Shown piece by piece: positions 9,451-17,201 of a stretch of 64,000 nt of DNA (positions within the stretch are counted from its first letter, which is position 1; each line of letters starts with the position of its first letter). The notes beneath the pieces are model-generated. The model was not told the origin of the DNA and searched no databases. It saw only the letters and a list, made by a program, of their open reading frames with translations. This stretch comes from Rhodobacterales bacterium (GTDB lineage Bacteria; Pseudomonadota; Alphaproteobacteria; Rhodobacterales; Rhodobacteraceae), in contig PDRW01000026.1 in assembly GCA_002746935.1 (NCBI GenBank), positions 1 through 64,000 of the forward strand, given 5' to 3'. The position numbers and the translations under genes are program-made.

Positions 9451-9490
9451 CCGCGCAACCGTACTGTGTAGGTGCGGCCCCGCCGCAGCC

Positions 9491-10600
9491 TCAGCCGACA
9501 CCGACCTCGATCAGATCCCGGGCCAGTTGCCGGTAGGCCTCCGCCACCGGCCCCTCACCCAGCGCCACCGGCCTGCCCGCATCGCCGGCGGTGCGGACTT
9601 CGCGCGCCAGCGGGATCTCGCCGAGGAACGGAATATCCAGCCGCTTCGCCTCCGCCTTCACCCCGCCCTCGCCGAAGATATGGTCTTCGTGGCCGCAGTT
9701 CGGACAGACATACATCGCCATGTTCTCGATCAGCCCGAGAACCGGGATGTCGACCCTGTGGAACATGTCGACCGCCTTGTGGGCGTCGACCAGCGCCACA
9801 TCCTGCGGCGTCGAGACCACCAGCGCGCCGGTCATCTGCACCTTCTGCGCCAGCGTGATCTGCACATCGCCGGTGCCGGGCGGCAGGTCGATCAGCAACA
9901 GATCGAGCTCGCCCCAGTGCACCATGAACAGAAACTGCTGAAGCGTGCCGGTGATCAGCGGCCCGCGCCAGATCACCGCCTGGTCGGGATCGACGAACAG
10001 GCCGATGGAGACCATTTTGACCCCATGCGCCTCGACCGGATACATCGTCTTGCCATCGTCGGACTTCGGCTTTTCGCTGGTGCCCATCATCATCTGCTGG
10101 CTCGGGCCGAGCACGTCGGCATCCAGCAGACCGATCTTCCGCCCCTGTGCGGCCAGCGCCACAGCGAGGTTCGACGCCACGGTCGACTTGCCGACCCCCC
10201 CCTTGCCGGAAGCGATCGCCACCACGTTGGTCACGCCGGGAATGGGTTCGGGACCGTCCTGCGGCATCGGGTGCTGGCCGATCTTGAGCGACGGCGGCGC
10301 CCCCTTCCCGGCAGACGGTGCAGGCGCGGGCCGGGGCGGACCCTTCGGCGTCGCGTCATGCGCGGTCAGGATCACCGTGGCCTTGCTTACCCCGTCGAGC
10401 CGTTCCACCCGGGCCTGAGCAGCATCACGCTGCGGCGCGAGGGTGGCGGCAAGCTCCGCCGGAGCTTCGATCAGAAAGCTGACCGCCCCGTTTTCCTGCA
10501 CCATCAGCCCCCGGATCAGATCGCGCGACACCAGGTCGCCGCCATCGGGCAGGCTGACGGTTGCCAGGGTTTCAAGGATCTTCTCGCGTGTCGGTGCCAT
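9491..10600 (-). CDS. mrp: Mrp/ApbC-type iron-sulfur carrier ATPase
   Basis: Mrp/ApbC (NBP35 family) binds and transfers Fe-S clusters in the cytoplasm using a deviant Walker A ATPase. The 369-residue protein has an N-terminal MIP18/DUF59 domain (about 1-80), a Pro-rich linker (about 85-105), then a P-loop domain with SGKGGVGKST (about 131-140), DLPPGTGD, and CPNCG (Cys about 299 and 302) for cluster binding. The ATG at 10600 begins MAPTREKIL, the usual DUF59 start. A longer frame reaches 10669 but adds unrelated residues. It is monocistronic with its own terminator. Confidence 0.95.
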   Translation of the reverse strand: MAPTREKILETLATVSLPDGGDLVSRDLIRGLMVQENGAVSFLIEAPAELAATLAPQRDAAQARVERLDGVSKATVILTAHDATPKGPPRPAPAPSAGKGAPPSLKIGQHPMPQDGPEPIPGVTNVVAIASGKGGVGKSTVASNLAVALAAQGRKIGLLDADVLGPSQQMMMGTSEKPKSDDGKTMYPVEAHGVKMVSIGLFVDPDQAVIWRGPLITGTLQQFLFMVHWGELDLLLIDLPPGTGDVQITLAQKVQMTGALVVSTPQDVALVDAHKAVDMFHRVDIPVLGLIENMAMYVCPNCGHEDHIFGEGGVKAEAKRLDIPFLGEIPLAREVRTAGDAGRPVALGEGPVAEAYRQLARDLIEVGVG

Positions 10601-10967
10601 ATGCGTCTTTGTGCCTCTCGGTGATCTCGGGTTCCCCCAGCAAATTGGCGATCCAATCGCCAGACGCAAGGGCAGACTGACCTACGACGCCGAGATTGCG
10701 CGGAACTGCGGCAATACACCCGGGTCCGTGGCGGCAAGGGGTCCGTGGTGGCAAAGGGTCTGCACCGGACGCGGCCGCCCGAAATAGGTCAGCAATACGT
10801 ATGCATTTCACGCATGGCGGCAATACCGAAGCGGAGATTGCGCAACCGCAGCATCGCGTCCATCTTTGCCTCAACGCCAAAGAGCGACACTGGGGACGAC
10901 ACCCACGCAAAGCTGACAGGGCAAACCCGACACCGCCGGCCCGCCGGCAGAAGAGAAAGCAAAAGAC
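10601..10967. other. Divergent intergenic region between mrp and ccaF1-like gene
   Basis: 367 bp with no supported gene. It must hold the promoters of both flanking divergent genes. The only candidate signals I can offer are the RpoH-like pair listed separately and the purine-rich AGAAGAGAAAG just upstream of the small gene at 10968. Confidence 0.5.
10838..10865 (+). promoter_or_regulatory. Possible heat-shock-sigma-type promoter
   Basis: TTGCGC (10838-10843) and CCATCT (10860-10865) are separated by 16 bp, resembling RpoH-type -35 and -10 elements. In Rhodobacter sphaeroides the orthologous ccaF1-ccsR locus is driven by RpoHI/RpoHII, which is why I searched for this. The match is approximate. 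Confidence 0.3.
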
Positions 10968-11189
10968 ATGGCCTTCGCATCCGACATCCGCACCGGCTCC
11001 TCCGGCAGCCTCGCCGCAGTCGCGCACAACATTGCCGAAAACTTCCGCAAAGCCCGCGCCCAGCGCCGGGTCTACCGGCAGACCGTCAACGAACTGTCGG
11101 TCCTCAGCGACCGCGAGCTCAACGACCTTGGCATCAGTGCCTGTCAGATCCGCTCCATCGCCCGCGAAGCGGCGCAGATGGTCAGGTAA
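10968..11189 (+). CDS. ccaF1: DUF1127 small RNA-binding-type protein, CcaF1-like
   Basis: A 73-residue basic protein with a C-terminal DUF1127 domain: LSDRELNDLGIS (about 46-57) followed by IRSIAREAA. In Rhodobacter sphaeroides the DUF1127 protein CcaF1 is encoded directly upstream of the CcsR small RNAs, is induced by stress, and acts on RNA. The same arrangement is seen here, with the first hairpin 8 bp after the stop codon. The start is the only ATG and follows a purine-rich stretch. The family assignment is firm; the ccaF1 symbol rests on synteny. Confidence 0.87.
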   Translation: MAFASDIRTGSSGSLAAVAHNIAENFRKARAQRRVYRQTVNELSVLSDRELNDLGISACQIRSIAREAAQMVR

Positions 11190-11196
11190 CGGTTTC

Positions 11197-11223
11197 GGGC
11201 GCCCGCCTTTCTTTCGGGTGCCC
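11197..11223 (+). ncRNA. Hairpin between ccaF1-like gene and ccsR array
   Basis: GGGCGCCCG and CGGGTGCCC pair over 9 bp (one G-U) around the loop CCTTTCTTT. It sits directly after the DUF1127 stop codon. The pyrimidine-only loop looks like a decayed version of the CCTCCTCCC loops that follow. It could be a processing or attenuation point between the mRNA and the small RNAs. Confidence 0.45.
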
Positions 11224-11224
11224 A

Positions 11225-11269
11225 TGACCTGGGTCCACGCTTCCTCCTCCCTTGGGCGGGACCGGGTCA
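11225..11269 (+). ncRNA. CcsR-type hairpin 1 (CCTCCTCCC loop)
   Basis: The outer stem TGACC/GGTCA and inner stem GGTCC/GGACC enclose a loop containing CCTCCTCCC (11243-11251). That loop is complementary to the Shine-Dalgarno consensus. The shape and motif match the CcsR small RNAs (cuckoo RNA family), which in R. sphaeroides modulate C1 metabolism and pyruvate dehydrogenase under stress. Confidence 0.8.
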
Positions 11270-11275
11270 CCTTTT

Positions 11276-11306
11276 CGCGCGCCACTCCTCCTCCCTGAGG
11301 CGCGCG
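11276..11306 (+). ncRNA. CcsR-type hairpin 2 (CCTCCTCCC loop)
   Basis: A perfect 8-bp stem, CGCGCGCC/GGCGCGCG, encloses a 15-nt loop with CCTCCTCCC at 11287-11295. It may be the second stem-loop of the same small RNA as hairpin 1; processing sites cannot be read from sequence. Confidence 0.8.
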
Positions 11307-11314
11307 TGACCTGC

Positions 11315-11349
11315 CGGCGGCACCTTCTCCTCCTCCCTGGGTGCCGCCG
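11315..11349 (+). ncRNA. CcsR-type hairpin 3 (CCTCCTCCC loop)
   Basis: A perfect 10-bp stem, CGGCGGCACC/GGTGCCGCCG, encloses a 15-nt loop with CCTCCTCCC at 11329-11337. Stem sequences differ completely between copies while the loop is constant. That is the pattern expected if the exposed loop is the functional part. Confidence 0.82.
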
Positions 11350-11391
11350 CGCAGAGTCAGCCCGAAGCCGGGGCGGAAGAAACGCAATTGC

Positions 11392-11418
11392 GGTGCCCTG
11401 CCTTCTCCCCGGGGCGCC
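11392..11418 (+). ncRNA. Degenerate CcsR-type hairpin
   Basis: GGTGCCC/GGGCGCC pair over 7 bp with one G-U. The loop TGCCTTCTCCCCG resembles the intact loop TGCCTCCTCCCTG of the copy at 11491 but has lost the exact motif. Confidence 0.45.
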
Positions 11419-11430
11419 AACAGCCCTGCC

Positions 11431-11451
11431 GGCCCTGCCTCCTTTTGGGCC
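11431..11451 (+). ncRNA. Degenerate CcsR-type hairpin
   Basis: GGCCC/GGGCC enclose TGCCTCCTTTT. The first half of the conserved loop (TGCCTCC) is kept and the second half is replaced by T residues. At 11464-11479 a separate GGGGCG-GAAA-CGCCCC tetraloop hairpin follows. Confidence 0.45.
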
Positions 11452-11490
11452 CAGGGGCGAAATGGGGCGGAAACGCCCCGACGCGTGCAA

Positions 11491-11515
11491 CGGTCTTGCC
11501 TCCTCCCTGAGACCG
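11491..11515 (+). ncRNA. CcsR-type hairpin 4 (CCTCCTCCC loop)
   Basis: A 6-bp stem, CGGTCT/AGACCG, encloses a 13-nt loop with CCTCCTCCC at 11499-11507. It is the fourth intact copy of the motif. Confidence 0.8.
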
Positions 11516-11526
11516 GGTGCCAACAG

Positions 11527-11563
11527 AACGGCGGCGCCTCTCCTCCTCCCTGGCGCCGCCGTT
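11527..11563 (+). ncRNA. CcsR-type hairpin 5 (CCTCCTCCC loop)
   Basis: A perfect 12-bp stem, AACGGCGGCGCC/GGCGCCGCCGTT, encloses a loop with CCTCCTCCC at 11542-11550. It is the longest stem of the series and is followed by TTTGCC, so it could also end the transcript. Confidence 0.82.
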
Positions 11564-11570
11564 TGCCATA

Positions 11571-11587
11571 CGGGTCCGCCGGACCCG
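11571..11587 (+). terminator. Hairpin closing the small RNA array
   Basis: CGGGTCC-GCC-GGACCCG is a perfect 7-bp hairpin, 7 nt after the last CcsR-type stem. It has no clear T run, so termination here is a guess. Confidence 0.3.
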
Positions 11588-11755
11588 GTTCACAGAAATG
11601 CAACCCTTGCCATGCAAATGACCCTTGACCCTTGCCTAACGACCCGTTTGGGTGGCATTCGCCCGGGCAACCGGCCGCAAACGCATGGCGTCAGCGGCCC
11701 TTCCGGGCCACGTGGCACCGGCAACGACACCAATCCGCCAAGTTCAGGAGAGACC

Positions 11756-12820
11756 ATGGCCCGCCAGTTCATCCCCTTCGACACGCTGTGGAAAATGCGG
11801 ATTCCGCTGCCCTATTCCGGCCTCGTTGTTGATGGCGACCGGGCCTGGACGACCGGCCTCCTGCCGCTCGACACCGACGGCGACGTGCGCTTTCCCGCCA
11901 ACCCGGTGGAACAGGCCAGGGTACTGATCGCCAACGCCCGCACCCTGCTGGCCGAGGCCGGTCTCGGCAGCGGTGACGTGAGCCGCGCGGTGCTTTACCT
12001 GGCCGTGCACGAACCGGCCGTCATGGCGCGGCTGGTGACCATGTTCACCGAGGCGTTTGGACGCGATACCCTGGTCGAGACCGTGCCGGTGCCACGGTTT
12101 CACTACGGTGGCGCGCTGATCGAGGCCGACATCTTCTGCGCCCCCTCGGAACCGGTGATCGAGGAAGACCTGGCCGGCGGCGGCCATGCCCGGGTCAAGC
12201 GCGAAGGCGGGCTGGTGCTGCTGAACGTCACCACGCCGATCCAGACCCTCGGGCGCGCTGTCGGCGAGATGCTGCACCTGCACGATCTCTCGCCCGACCA
12301 GCTGCTGTCCGGATGGGGCATCGCCCCCGAACCCTACCTCACCGCCGTGCCCGGACAGATTGCGCCAAAGCTCCCGGGGTTTTTCTCGGGCGCGCTGATG
12401 CCGTGCTACAACATCTTCGACATGGCCCACCTCTACCTCGCCTTCGGCGTGGGCGAGGTGGAGATCACCGAGAGCCGCGAAGAACATGTCAGGCTGCACC
12501 TCGCCGATGCCGGCGACCTCGCGGTGCTCGACGGGCGCTATCTCGGCGGTGAACCGGTGGATCTCAACACCCAGACCAAGGTGGTGATGAGCGGCCTGTC
12601 GGTGGCACTGGCGGCGCGCGGCATGAGCTTTGCCAATGTGGTCAAGAGCACCACCTTCTTTGCCGGCGGCGAAACCGTGGAGGAGATGCACAGCAACATG
12701 ACGGTGCGCAAACTGGCCTACGAAAGGCCCGGGCCCGCCTCCACCTCGGTGCCCATCGCCCGCATGGCCGACCCGGGCGCCAAGGTACGCATCGAACTGG
12801 TGCTGCGGCCGCTCGACTGA
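11756..12820 (+). CDS. Tandem RidA/YjgF-fold protein
   Basis: The 354-residue protein has two RidA-like halves. The first (about 5-125) has the RidA pattern SGLVVDGDRAWTTGLLPLDTDG and a late VPVPRFHYGGALIEAD strand. The second (about 145-354) includes DLNTQTKVVMSGLSVAL and ends with STSVPIARMADPGAKVRIELVL. Single-domain RidA proteins deaminate reactive enamine/imine intermediates in the cytoplasm; the fused form is less studied and no substrate can be named. The ATG at 11756 has AGGAGAG five bases upstream. An open frame extends back to 11252 through the RNA array and is not coding. A terminator follows. Confidence 0.82.
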   Translation: MARQFIPFDTLWKMRIPLPYSGLVVDGDRAWTTGLLPLDTDGDVRFPANPVEQARVLIANARTLLAEAGLGSGDVSRAVLYLAVHEPAVMARLVTMFTEAFGRDTLVETVPVPRFHYGGALIEADIFCAPSEPVIEEDLAGGGHARVKREGGLVLLNVTTPIQTLGRAVGEMLHLHDLSPDQLLSGWGIAPEPYLTAVPGQIAPKLPGFFSGALMPCYNIFDMAHLYLAFGVGEVEITESREEHVRLHLADAGDLAVLDGRYLGGEPVDLNTQTKVVMSGLSVALAARGMSFANVVKSTTFFAGGETVEEMHSNMTVRKLAYERPGPASTSVPIARMADPGAKVRIELVLRPLD

Positions 12821-12876
12821 GGCGCACGCGCCGCGATCCGGCGCCCTGACGGCCCCATTTTCCACGTGTATTGCGT

Positions 12877-12900
12877 GAGGCCCTGCGGGGCCTCTCGTGT
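12877..12900 (+). terminator. Terminator of RidA-like gene
   Basis: GAGGCCC-TGCG-GGGCCTC is a 7-bp hairpin followed by TCGTGTTTTGG. It lies about 57 bp after the stop codon. Confidence 0.5.
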
Positions 12901-13081
12901 TTTGGCCATGCGGCCCCTCCCATGCGGCCTCCCCCCGGAAGCCCGGCTGTCCATGCACCCCGCACCCAGGCGCCGGGTTTGCACCCGTCGCGGCACAAAT
13001 GTCGGGCGGGCAATCCGCTTTCGCCGGATCATGACCCACGGCCCGCCATCTCACCGGGTTTCCAGGCTGTTGCATTGTTCG

Positions 13082-13133
13082 GGAAGTCCGGAAGTCCGGA
13101 AGTCCGGAAGTCCGGAAGTCCGGAAGTCCGGAA
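13082..13133. repeat. Tandem repeat, six GGAAGTCC units
   Basis: Six exact head-to-tail copies of the octamer GGAAGTCC are followed by a partial GGAA. Each junction creates TCCGGA. The exactness suggests recent expansion by replication slippage. Confidence 0.97.
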
Positions 13134-13218
13134 TAATGGACTTTGAATGTGTCGATAAAGCAAGCCTTGTCAATATGTTACACGGTTAACAAAAAATGGA
13201 TGCCACCGCGACCGCCCC

Positions 13219-15624
13219 TCAGAACGGCACATCCTCGCCGCCGGCGCGCTCTGCGGGCCGGACGAATTTCGCCACCACCTTCTTGCCGCCCGCCTTCTCG
13301 AACTCGATGTCGAGCTTGTCGCCCTCGACCCCCATCACATAGCCATAGCCGAACTTCTGGTGAAACACCCGGTCGCCCTGGGTAAAAGCCGAAACCGCGG
13401 TCGCGTCGATGGTCAGCCCGCGGGCCTCGCCCGGGCTCCGGAGCCCGCGCTGGTCGCCCCTGGCCTGCATCCGTTTCCAGCCGGGGCTGTTGTAGGCATC
13501 GGCCCGCGCGGCGCGTTCTTCAAGCCGCGACCCGCCCCGCGCCCCATCGCGCGCCGCCACCGCCCCGCCGCCGTAGAGCCCCGGCGGGGTCAGCACCTCC
13601 ACATGTTCGGACGGCAATTCGTCAATGAAGCGGCTCGGCATTTGCGACTGCCACTGGCCATAGACCCGCCGGTTCGCCGCGAAACTGACGGTGCACAGCC
13701 GCTCCGCCCGGGTGATCCCCACATAGGCCAGCCGCCGCTCTTCCTCGAGCCCGCGCAGCCCGGTCTCGTCCATCGAACGCTGCGACGGAAACAGCCCGTC
13801 CTCCCAGCCCGGCAGAAACACCGCCGGGTATTCCAGCCCCTTCGCCGCATGCAGCGTCATCAGCGTGACCTTCTCGCCCGCGCCCTCGCTCTCATTGTCC
13901 ATGATCAGGCTGACATGTTCCAGAAACCCCTGGAGATTGTCGAATTCTTCCAGGGCCTTGATGAGTTCCTTGAGGTTCTCCAGCCGCCCCGGGGCCTCCG
14001 GCGTCTTGTCGTTCTGCCACATCGCGGTGTAGCCCGACTCGTCGAGCATCTGCTCGGCCAGTTCCACATGACCACCCGCCCCGGTCTCCTCCTCATGCGC
14101 CGCCGCCCGCTCATGCCAGCCCGCGATCTGACGCAACAGCAGCGCCAGCCCCTTGGCCCCGCGCCCCCTGATCTCGCCGCGCTCCAGCGCAAGCCCGGCG
14201 CCTTCCACCAGCGAGACGCCCGCCGCCCGCGCCACCCGGGTGAGGCTCTGCACCGCCTTGTCGCCAAGCCCCCGGCGCGGGGTGTTGACGATCCGCTCGA
14301 AGGCCAGATCGTCCTCCGGCGAGACCGCGAGGCGGAAATAGGCCATCGCGTCGCGGATCTCCATCCGCTCGTAGAACCGCGGCCCCCCGATCACCCGATA
14401 CGGCAGGCCGATGGTGAGGAACCGGTCCTCGAAGGCCCGCATCTGATGCGACGCCCGCACGAGGATCGCCATATGGTCGAGCGGCATCGGCGCCTGCCCG
14501 CGCGTCCCGCCCTGCATCGCCTCGATCTCCTCGCCGATCCAGCGCGCCTCCTCCTCGCCGTCCCAATGGCCAATGAGCCGGAGCTTCTCGCCATCGCCAT
14601 CGGCGGTCCAGAGCTCCTTGCCGAGCCGGTCTTCGTTGCCCCGGATCACCCCCGCCGCGGCGCCCAGAATATGCCCGGTGGAGCGGTAGTTCTGCTCCAG
14701 CCGGACCACCTTTGCACCCGGAAAATCCTTTTCGAACCGCAGGATATTGCCCACCTCGGCGCCGCGCCAGCCATAGATCGACTGGTCGTCATCGCCGACG
14801 CAGCAGATGTTGCGGTGCCCCGCCGCCAGCAGCCGCAGCCACAGATACTGGGCGACGTTGGTGTCCTGATATTCGTCCACCAGAATATAGCGGAACCAGC
14901 GCTGGTATTGCCTCAGCACATCCTCATGGGCCTGAAACACATGCACCATATGCAGGATCAGATCGCCGAAATCGACCGCGTTGAGGGTCTTCAGCCGCGC
15001 CTGATAAGCCGCATAAAGCTCGCCTCCGCGGTGGTTGAACGCCCCCGCCTCCGCCGCGGGCAGCTTCTCCGGCTCCCAGGCGCGGTTCTTCCAGCCGTCG
15101 ATCAGCCCCGCCAGCTGCCGCGCCGGCCAGCGCTTCTCGTCGATCCCCTCGGCGATGATGATCTGCTTCAGCAGGCGCAGCTGATCGTCTGTGTCGAGAA
15201 TGGTGAAATTCGATTTCAGCCCCACCAGCTCGGCATGGCGGCGCAGAAGCTTCACGCAGACCGAATGAAACGTGCCGAGCCAGGGCATCCCCTCCACCGG
15301 CTGGCCGAGCAGCCCGGCGACCCGGGCCTTCATCTCCCGCGCCGCCTTGTTGGTGAAGGTGACGGCGAGAATCTCGTTGGTCCGCGCCGTGCCGGTGGTG
15401 AGCAGATGCGCGATCCGCGCGGTCAGGGCCCGGGTCTTGCCGGTGCCCGCGCCCGCGAGCATCAGCACCGGCCCGTCGAGCGCCTCCACCGCCTCGCGCT
15501 GCGCCGGGTTCAACCCGTCAAGCCAGGGCATCGGCCGCGCCGCCATCGCCTGCTGGCTGAGGGGCGCGGGCGCGGCATCACGGGGCGGCGCGGGGTCGAA
15601 ATCGAACGGGTCAGGACTGCTCAT
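13219..15624 (-). CDS. uvrD: UvrD/PcrA-type 3'-5' DNA helicase
   Basis: A superfamily 1A helicase of 801 residues acting in nucleotide excision or mismatch repair and replication restart. Motifs in order: Q-motif LNPAQREAV (about 38), Walker A AGAGTGKT (about 57-64), TFTNKAAREM, VDEYQDTN (Walker B), GDDDQSIYGWRGA, LEQNYRST, and VTLMTLHAAKGLEYPAVF. The C-terminus carries a basic UvrD/PcrA-type tail with GDRVFHQKFGYGYV, which in PcrA binds RNA polymerase. UvrD and PcrA cannot be separated on this evidence. Confidence 0.95.
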   Translation of the reverse strand: MSSPDPFDFDPAPPRDAAPAPLSQQAMAARPMPWLDGLNPAQREAVEALDGPVLMLAGAGTGKTRALTARIAHLLTTGTARTNEILAVTFTNKAAREMKARVAGLLGQPVEGMPWLGTFHSVCVKLLRRHAELVGLKSNFTILDTDDQLRLLKQIIIAEGIDEKRWPARQLAGLIDGWKNRAWEPEKLPAAEAGAFNHRGGELYAAYQARLKTLNAVDFGDLILHMVHVFQAHEDVLRQYQRWFRYILVDEYQDTNVAQYLWLRLLAAGHRNICCVGDDDQSIYGWRGAEVGNILRFEKDFPGAKVVRLEQNYRSTGHILGAAAGVIRGNEDRLGKELWTADGDGEKLRLIGHWDGEEEARWIGEEIEAMQGGTRGQAPMPLDHMAILVRASHQMRAFEDRFLTIGLPYRVIGGPRFYERMEIRDAMAYFRLAVSPEDDLAFERIVNTPRRGLGDKAVQSLTRVARAAGVSLVEGAGLALERGEIRGRGAKGLALLLRQIAGWHERAAAHEEETGAGGHVELAEQMLDESGYTAMWQNDKTPEAPGRLENLKELIKALEEFDNLQGFLEHVSLIMDNESEGAGEKVTLMTLHAAKGLEYPAVFLPGWEDGLFPSQRSMDETGLRGLEEERRLAYVGITRAERLCTVSFAANRRVYGQWQSQMPSRFIDELPSEHVEVLTPPGLYGGGAVAARDGARGGSRLEERAARADAYNSPGWKRMQARGDQRGLRSPGEARGLTIDATAVSAFTQGDRVFHQKFGYGYVMGVEGDKLDIEFEKAGGKKVVAKFVRPAERAGGEDVPF

Positions 15625-15771
15625 GGGCCAGAAGATAACCGCCCGCCCACGAAAGGGAAAGTTCCTTTAATGTTCCGCCCCACCCGCGAAAGCCTCCGGC
15701 GATGAACCGCCCAAAAACCCATGACCGCCAGATCCGGCCCCCGGGAAGCCAATCCCGCGCGCCCCGCGACC

Positions 15772-16914
15772 CTATTTGCGGTAGGCCCTGAGATAGCGCC
15801 CCTCGAACGCCCGCTTTGCCCAGTGGAACAGGCGCAGCGGCGGCAAGGTGACCGAAAACCTGTGGCCGCGGAAAACCAGGATGCCCTTGTCGGCGGTGTC
15901 GATGATGCAGACGAGCTCCGACTTGAAATCGTGCCCCGGTTCCCGCCCGGCCATCTGATCGGCAATATTGGCCACCGCCGCTTCGGCCTGCAAATCCGCC
16001 TGATGCGCCTGTTTCGCCAGCCAGACGGGGCCCGGATAGGCGCCGCTGTCGCCCACCACATAAGTGCCGGCCCAGGCCTCGCCCACCACCCGGGTCTTCT
16101 CGTCGGCCTGCACGAAACCGCCGGGCGAGCGCGGCAGATCGGTATTGTCGAGCCAGGCCGGCCCGGTGAGCCCGGGCATGAACAGGATCAGATCGGTCGC
16201 GATCTCCTCGCGTTCGGTCACCACCTTGTCGGCCTCCATCCGCACCGGCTTGGCGCCGATATGAATGCCGATCTCCCGCCGCCGCATCTCGCCCAGAAGC
16301 CTGTCGACCGACTTCTCGCCCAGCCGCTGACCCGGCTTTTCGGCCGCGCTGACGAACACCAGCCGGAACCTGTCGCGCCGCCCCTGCCGCCGCAGCATGG
16401 TGTCGACCCCGAACAGAAACTCGAACATCGGCCCGCCCCGCACCGCCGACATGTCCTTCGGGTTGGCGCCGAAGCCGAAGGCGATGGTGCCGCCCTCCAT
16501 CTCCGCGATCCGGTCATGGATCCGCTGCCCCATCGCCACGCCCTCGCAGGGGACGACCGCGTGTTCGGCCAGCCCCGGCAGCTTCTTGATGTAGCGCCCG
16601 CCACTGGCGATGATCAGATAATCATTCGTGAGCACCTCGCCCGCCTCGGTCTCGACCGTGCGGCCGCCGTCGCGCACAGCGGTCACCCGGCCCTGGTGCC
16701 ACGCGACCCTTTCACGCGCGAAGAACCCGCCGAGATCGACGTCGAGATCCGCCGCCTTGCGCAGCCCCGATGGCATCCAGATCAGGCTCGGCAGATAGGT
16801 GAGATGGTTCGTCGGCGAGATCACGGTGATCTCGGCTGCGAGCTTCCGCTTGCGAATCGCGCGCACGGCGGTCAGCGCGCCGAAGCCGCTGCCGATGATG
16901 GTAATCTGGGTCAT
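15772..16914 (-). CDS. SQR-like FAD-dependent oxidoreductase
   Basis: A 380-residue flavoprotein of the two-dinucleotide-binding-domain superfamily, closest in pattern to sulfide:quinone oxidoreductases and flavocytochrome c. GSGFGALTA (8-16) binds FAD, IIASGGRY is the second FAD motif, GTYVVGDSGAYPGP (about 283-296) is the ATG/GD motif, and a basic amphipathic C-terminus could bind the membrane. Only Cys 123 and Cys 336 are present, so the middle Cys of the canonical three-Cys SQR site is missing. Sulfide oxidation is therefore doubtful; another quinone-linked or regulatory role is possible. It is a single gene. Confidence 0.78.
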   Translation of the reverse strand: MTQITIIGSGFGALTAVRAIRKRKLAAEITVISPTNHLTYLPSLIWMPSGLRKAADLDVDLGGFFARERVAWHQGRVTAVRDGGRTVETEAGEVLTNDYLIIASGGRYIKKLPGLAEHAVVPCEGVAMGQRIHDRIAEMEGGTIAFGFGANPKDMSAVRGGPMFEFLFGVDTMLRRQGRRDRFRLVFVSAAEKPGQRLGEKSVDRLLGEMRRREIGIHIGAKPVRMEADKVVTEREEIATDLILFMPGLTGPAWLDNTDLPRSPGGFVQADEKTRVVGEAWAGTYVVGDSGAYPGPVWLAKQAHQADLQAEAAVANIADQMAGREPGHDFKSELVCIIDTADKGILVFRGHRFSVTLPPLRLFHWAKRAFEGRYLRAYRK

Positions 16915-17080
16915 GATCCGGCCTTCCGGGTGGATTTGGCTTGTTCACAAGGGTGATACCGGTTCTGCCATGAAGGCGCAAATCCCCTCTCCCGCCTGTG
17001 CCAAAACGCCTGTCCCCGGCCCGGTACCACCACGACCTTCAGCCGGGGCCCAAAAAAATGACCCCTCCCGAAATTTTCCC

Positions 17081-17109
17081 TTGCACCCCCCCGCACGATT
17101 GCCTAAATC
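17081..17109 (+). promoter_or_regulatory. Sigma-70 promoter of tRNA-Gly
   Basis: TTGCAC (17081-17086) and TAAATC (17104-17109) are 17 bp apart. The predicted start lies a few bases before the mature tRNA 5' end at 17127, which fits a short leader removed by RNase P. Confidence 0.6.
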
Positions 17110-17126
17110 ACGCCTCACCAAAGGAT

Positions 17127-17201
17127 GCGGGCGTAGCTCAGGGGTAGAGCATTACCTTGCCAAGGTAAGGGTCGTGAGTTCGAATCTCATCGCCCGCTCC
17201 A
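17127..17201 (+). tRNA. tRNA-Gly (anticodon GCC)
   Basis: Complete cloverleaf. The acceptor stem is GCGGGCG/CGCCCGC. The D arm has GCTC/GAGC around AGGGGTA. The anticodon stem TTACC/GGTAA has loop TTGCCAA with GCC at 17159-17161. The T arm has GTGAG/CTCAT with loop TTCGAAT, and the discriminator is T. The 3' CCA is encoded (17199-17201). It reads GGC and GGU glycine codons, heavily used in this GC-rich genome. Confidence 0.98.

Larger units (their letters stand above)
12821..13218. other. Convergent intergenic region with repeats
   Basis: About 400 bp between the convergent RidA-like and helicase genes. It contains a terminator hairpin (12877-12900) and the GGAAGTCC tandem repeat (13082-13133). 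No gene is supported; the short frames across the repeat are artefacts of its 8-bp period. Confidence 0.6.

Noticed and set aside
11252-11755. N-terminal extension of the RidA-like gene across the small RNA array
   Set aside because: The region is explained by the CCTCCTCCC hairpins, and a strong ribosome binding site sits before the ATG at 11756.
13082-13133. Possible CRISPR array
   Set aside because: Units are 8 bp and contiguous with no spacers, and no cas genes are present.
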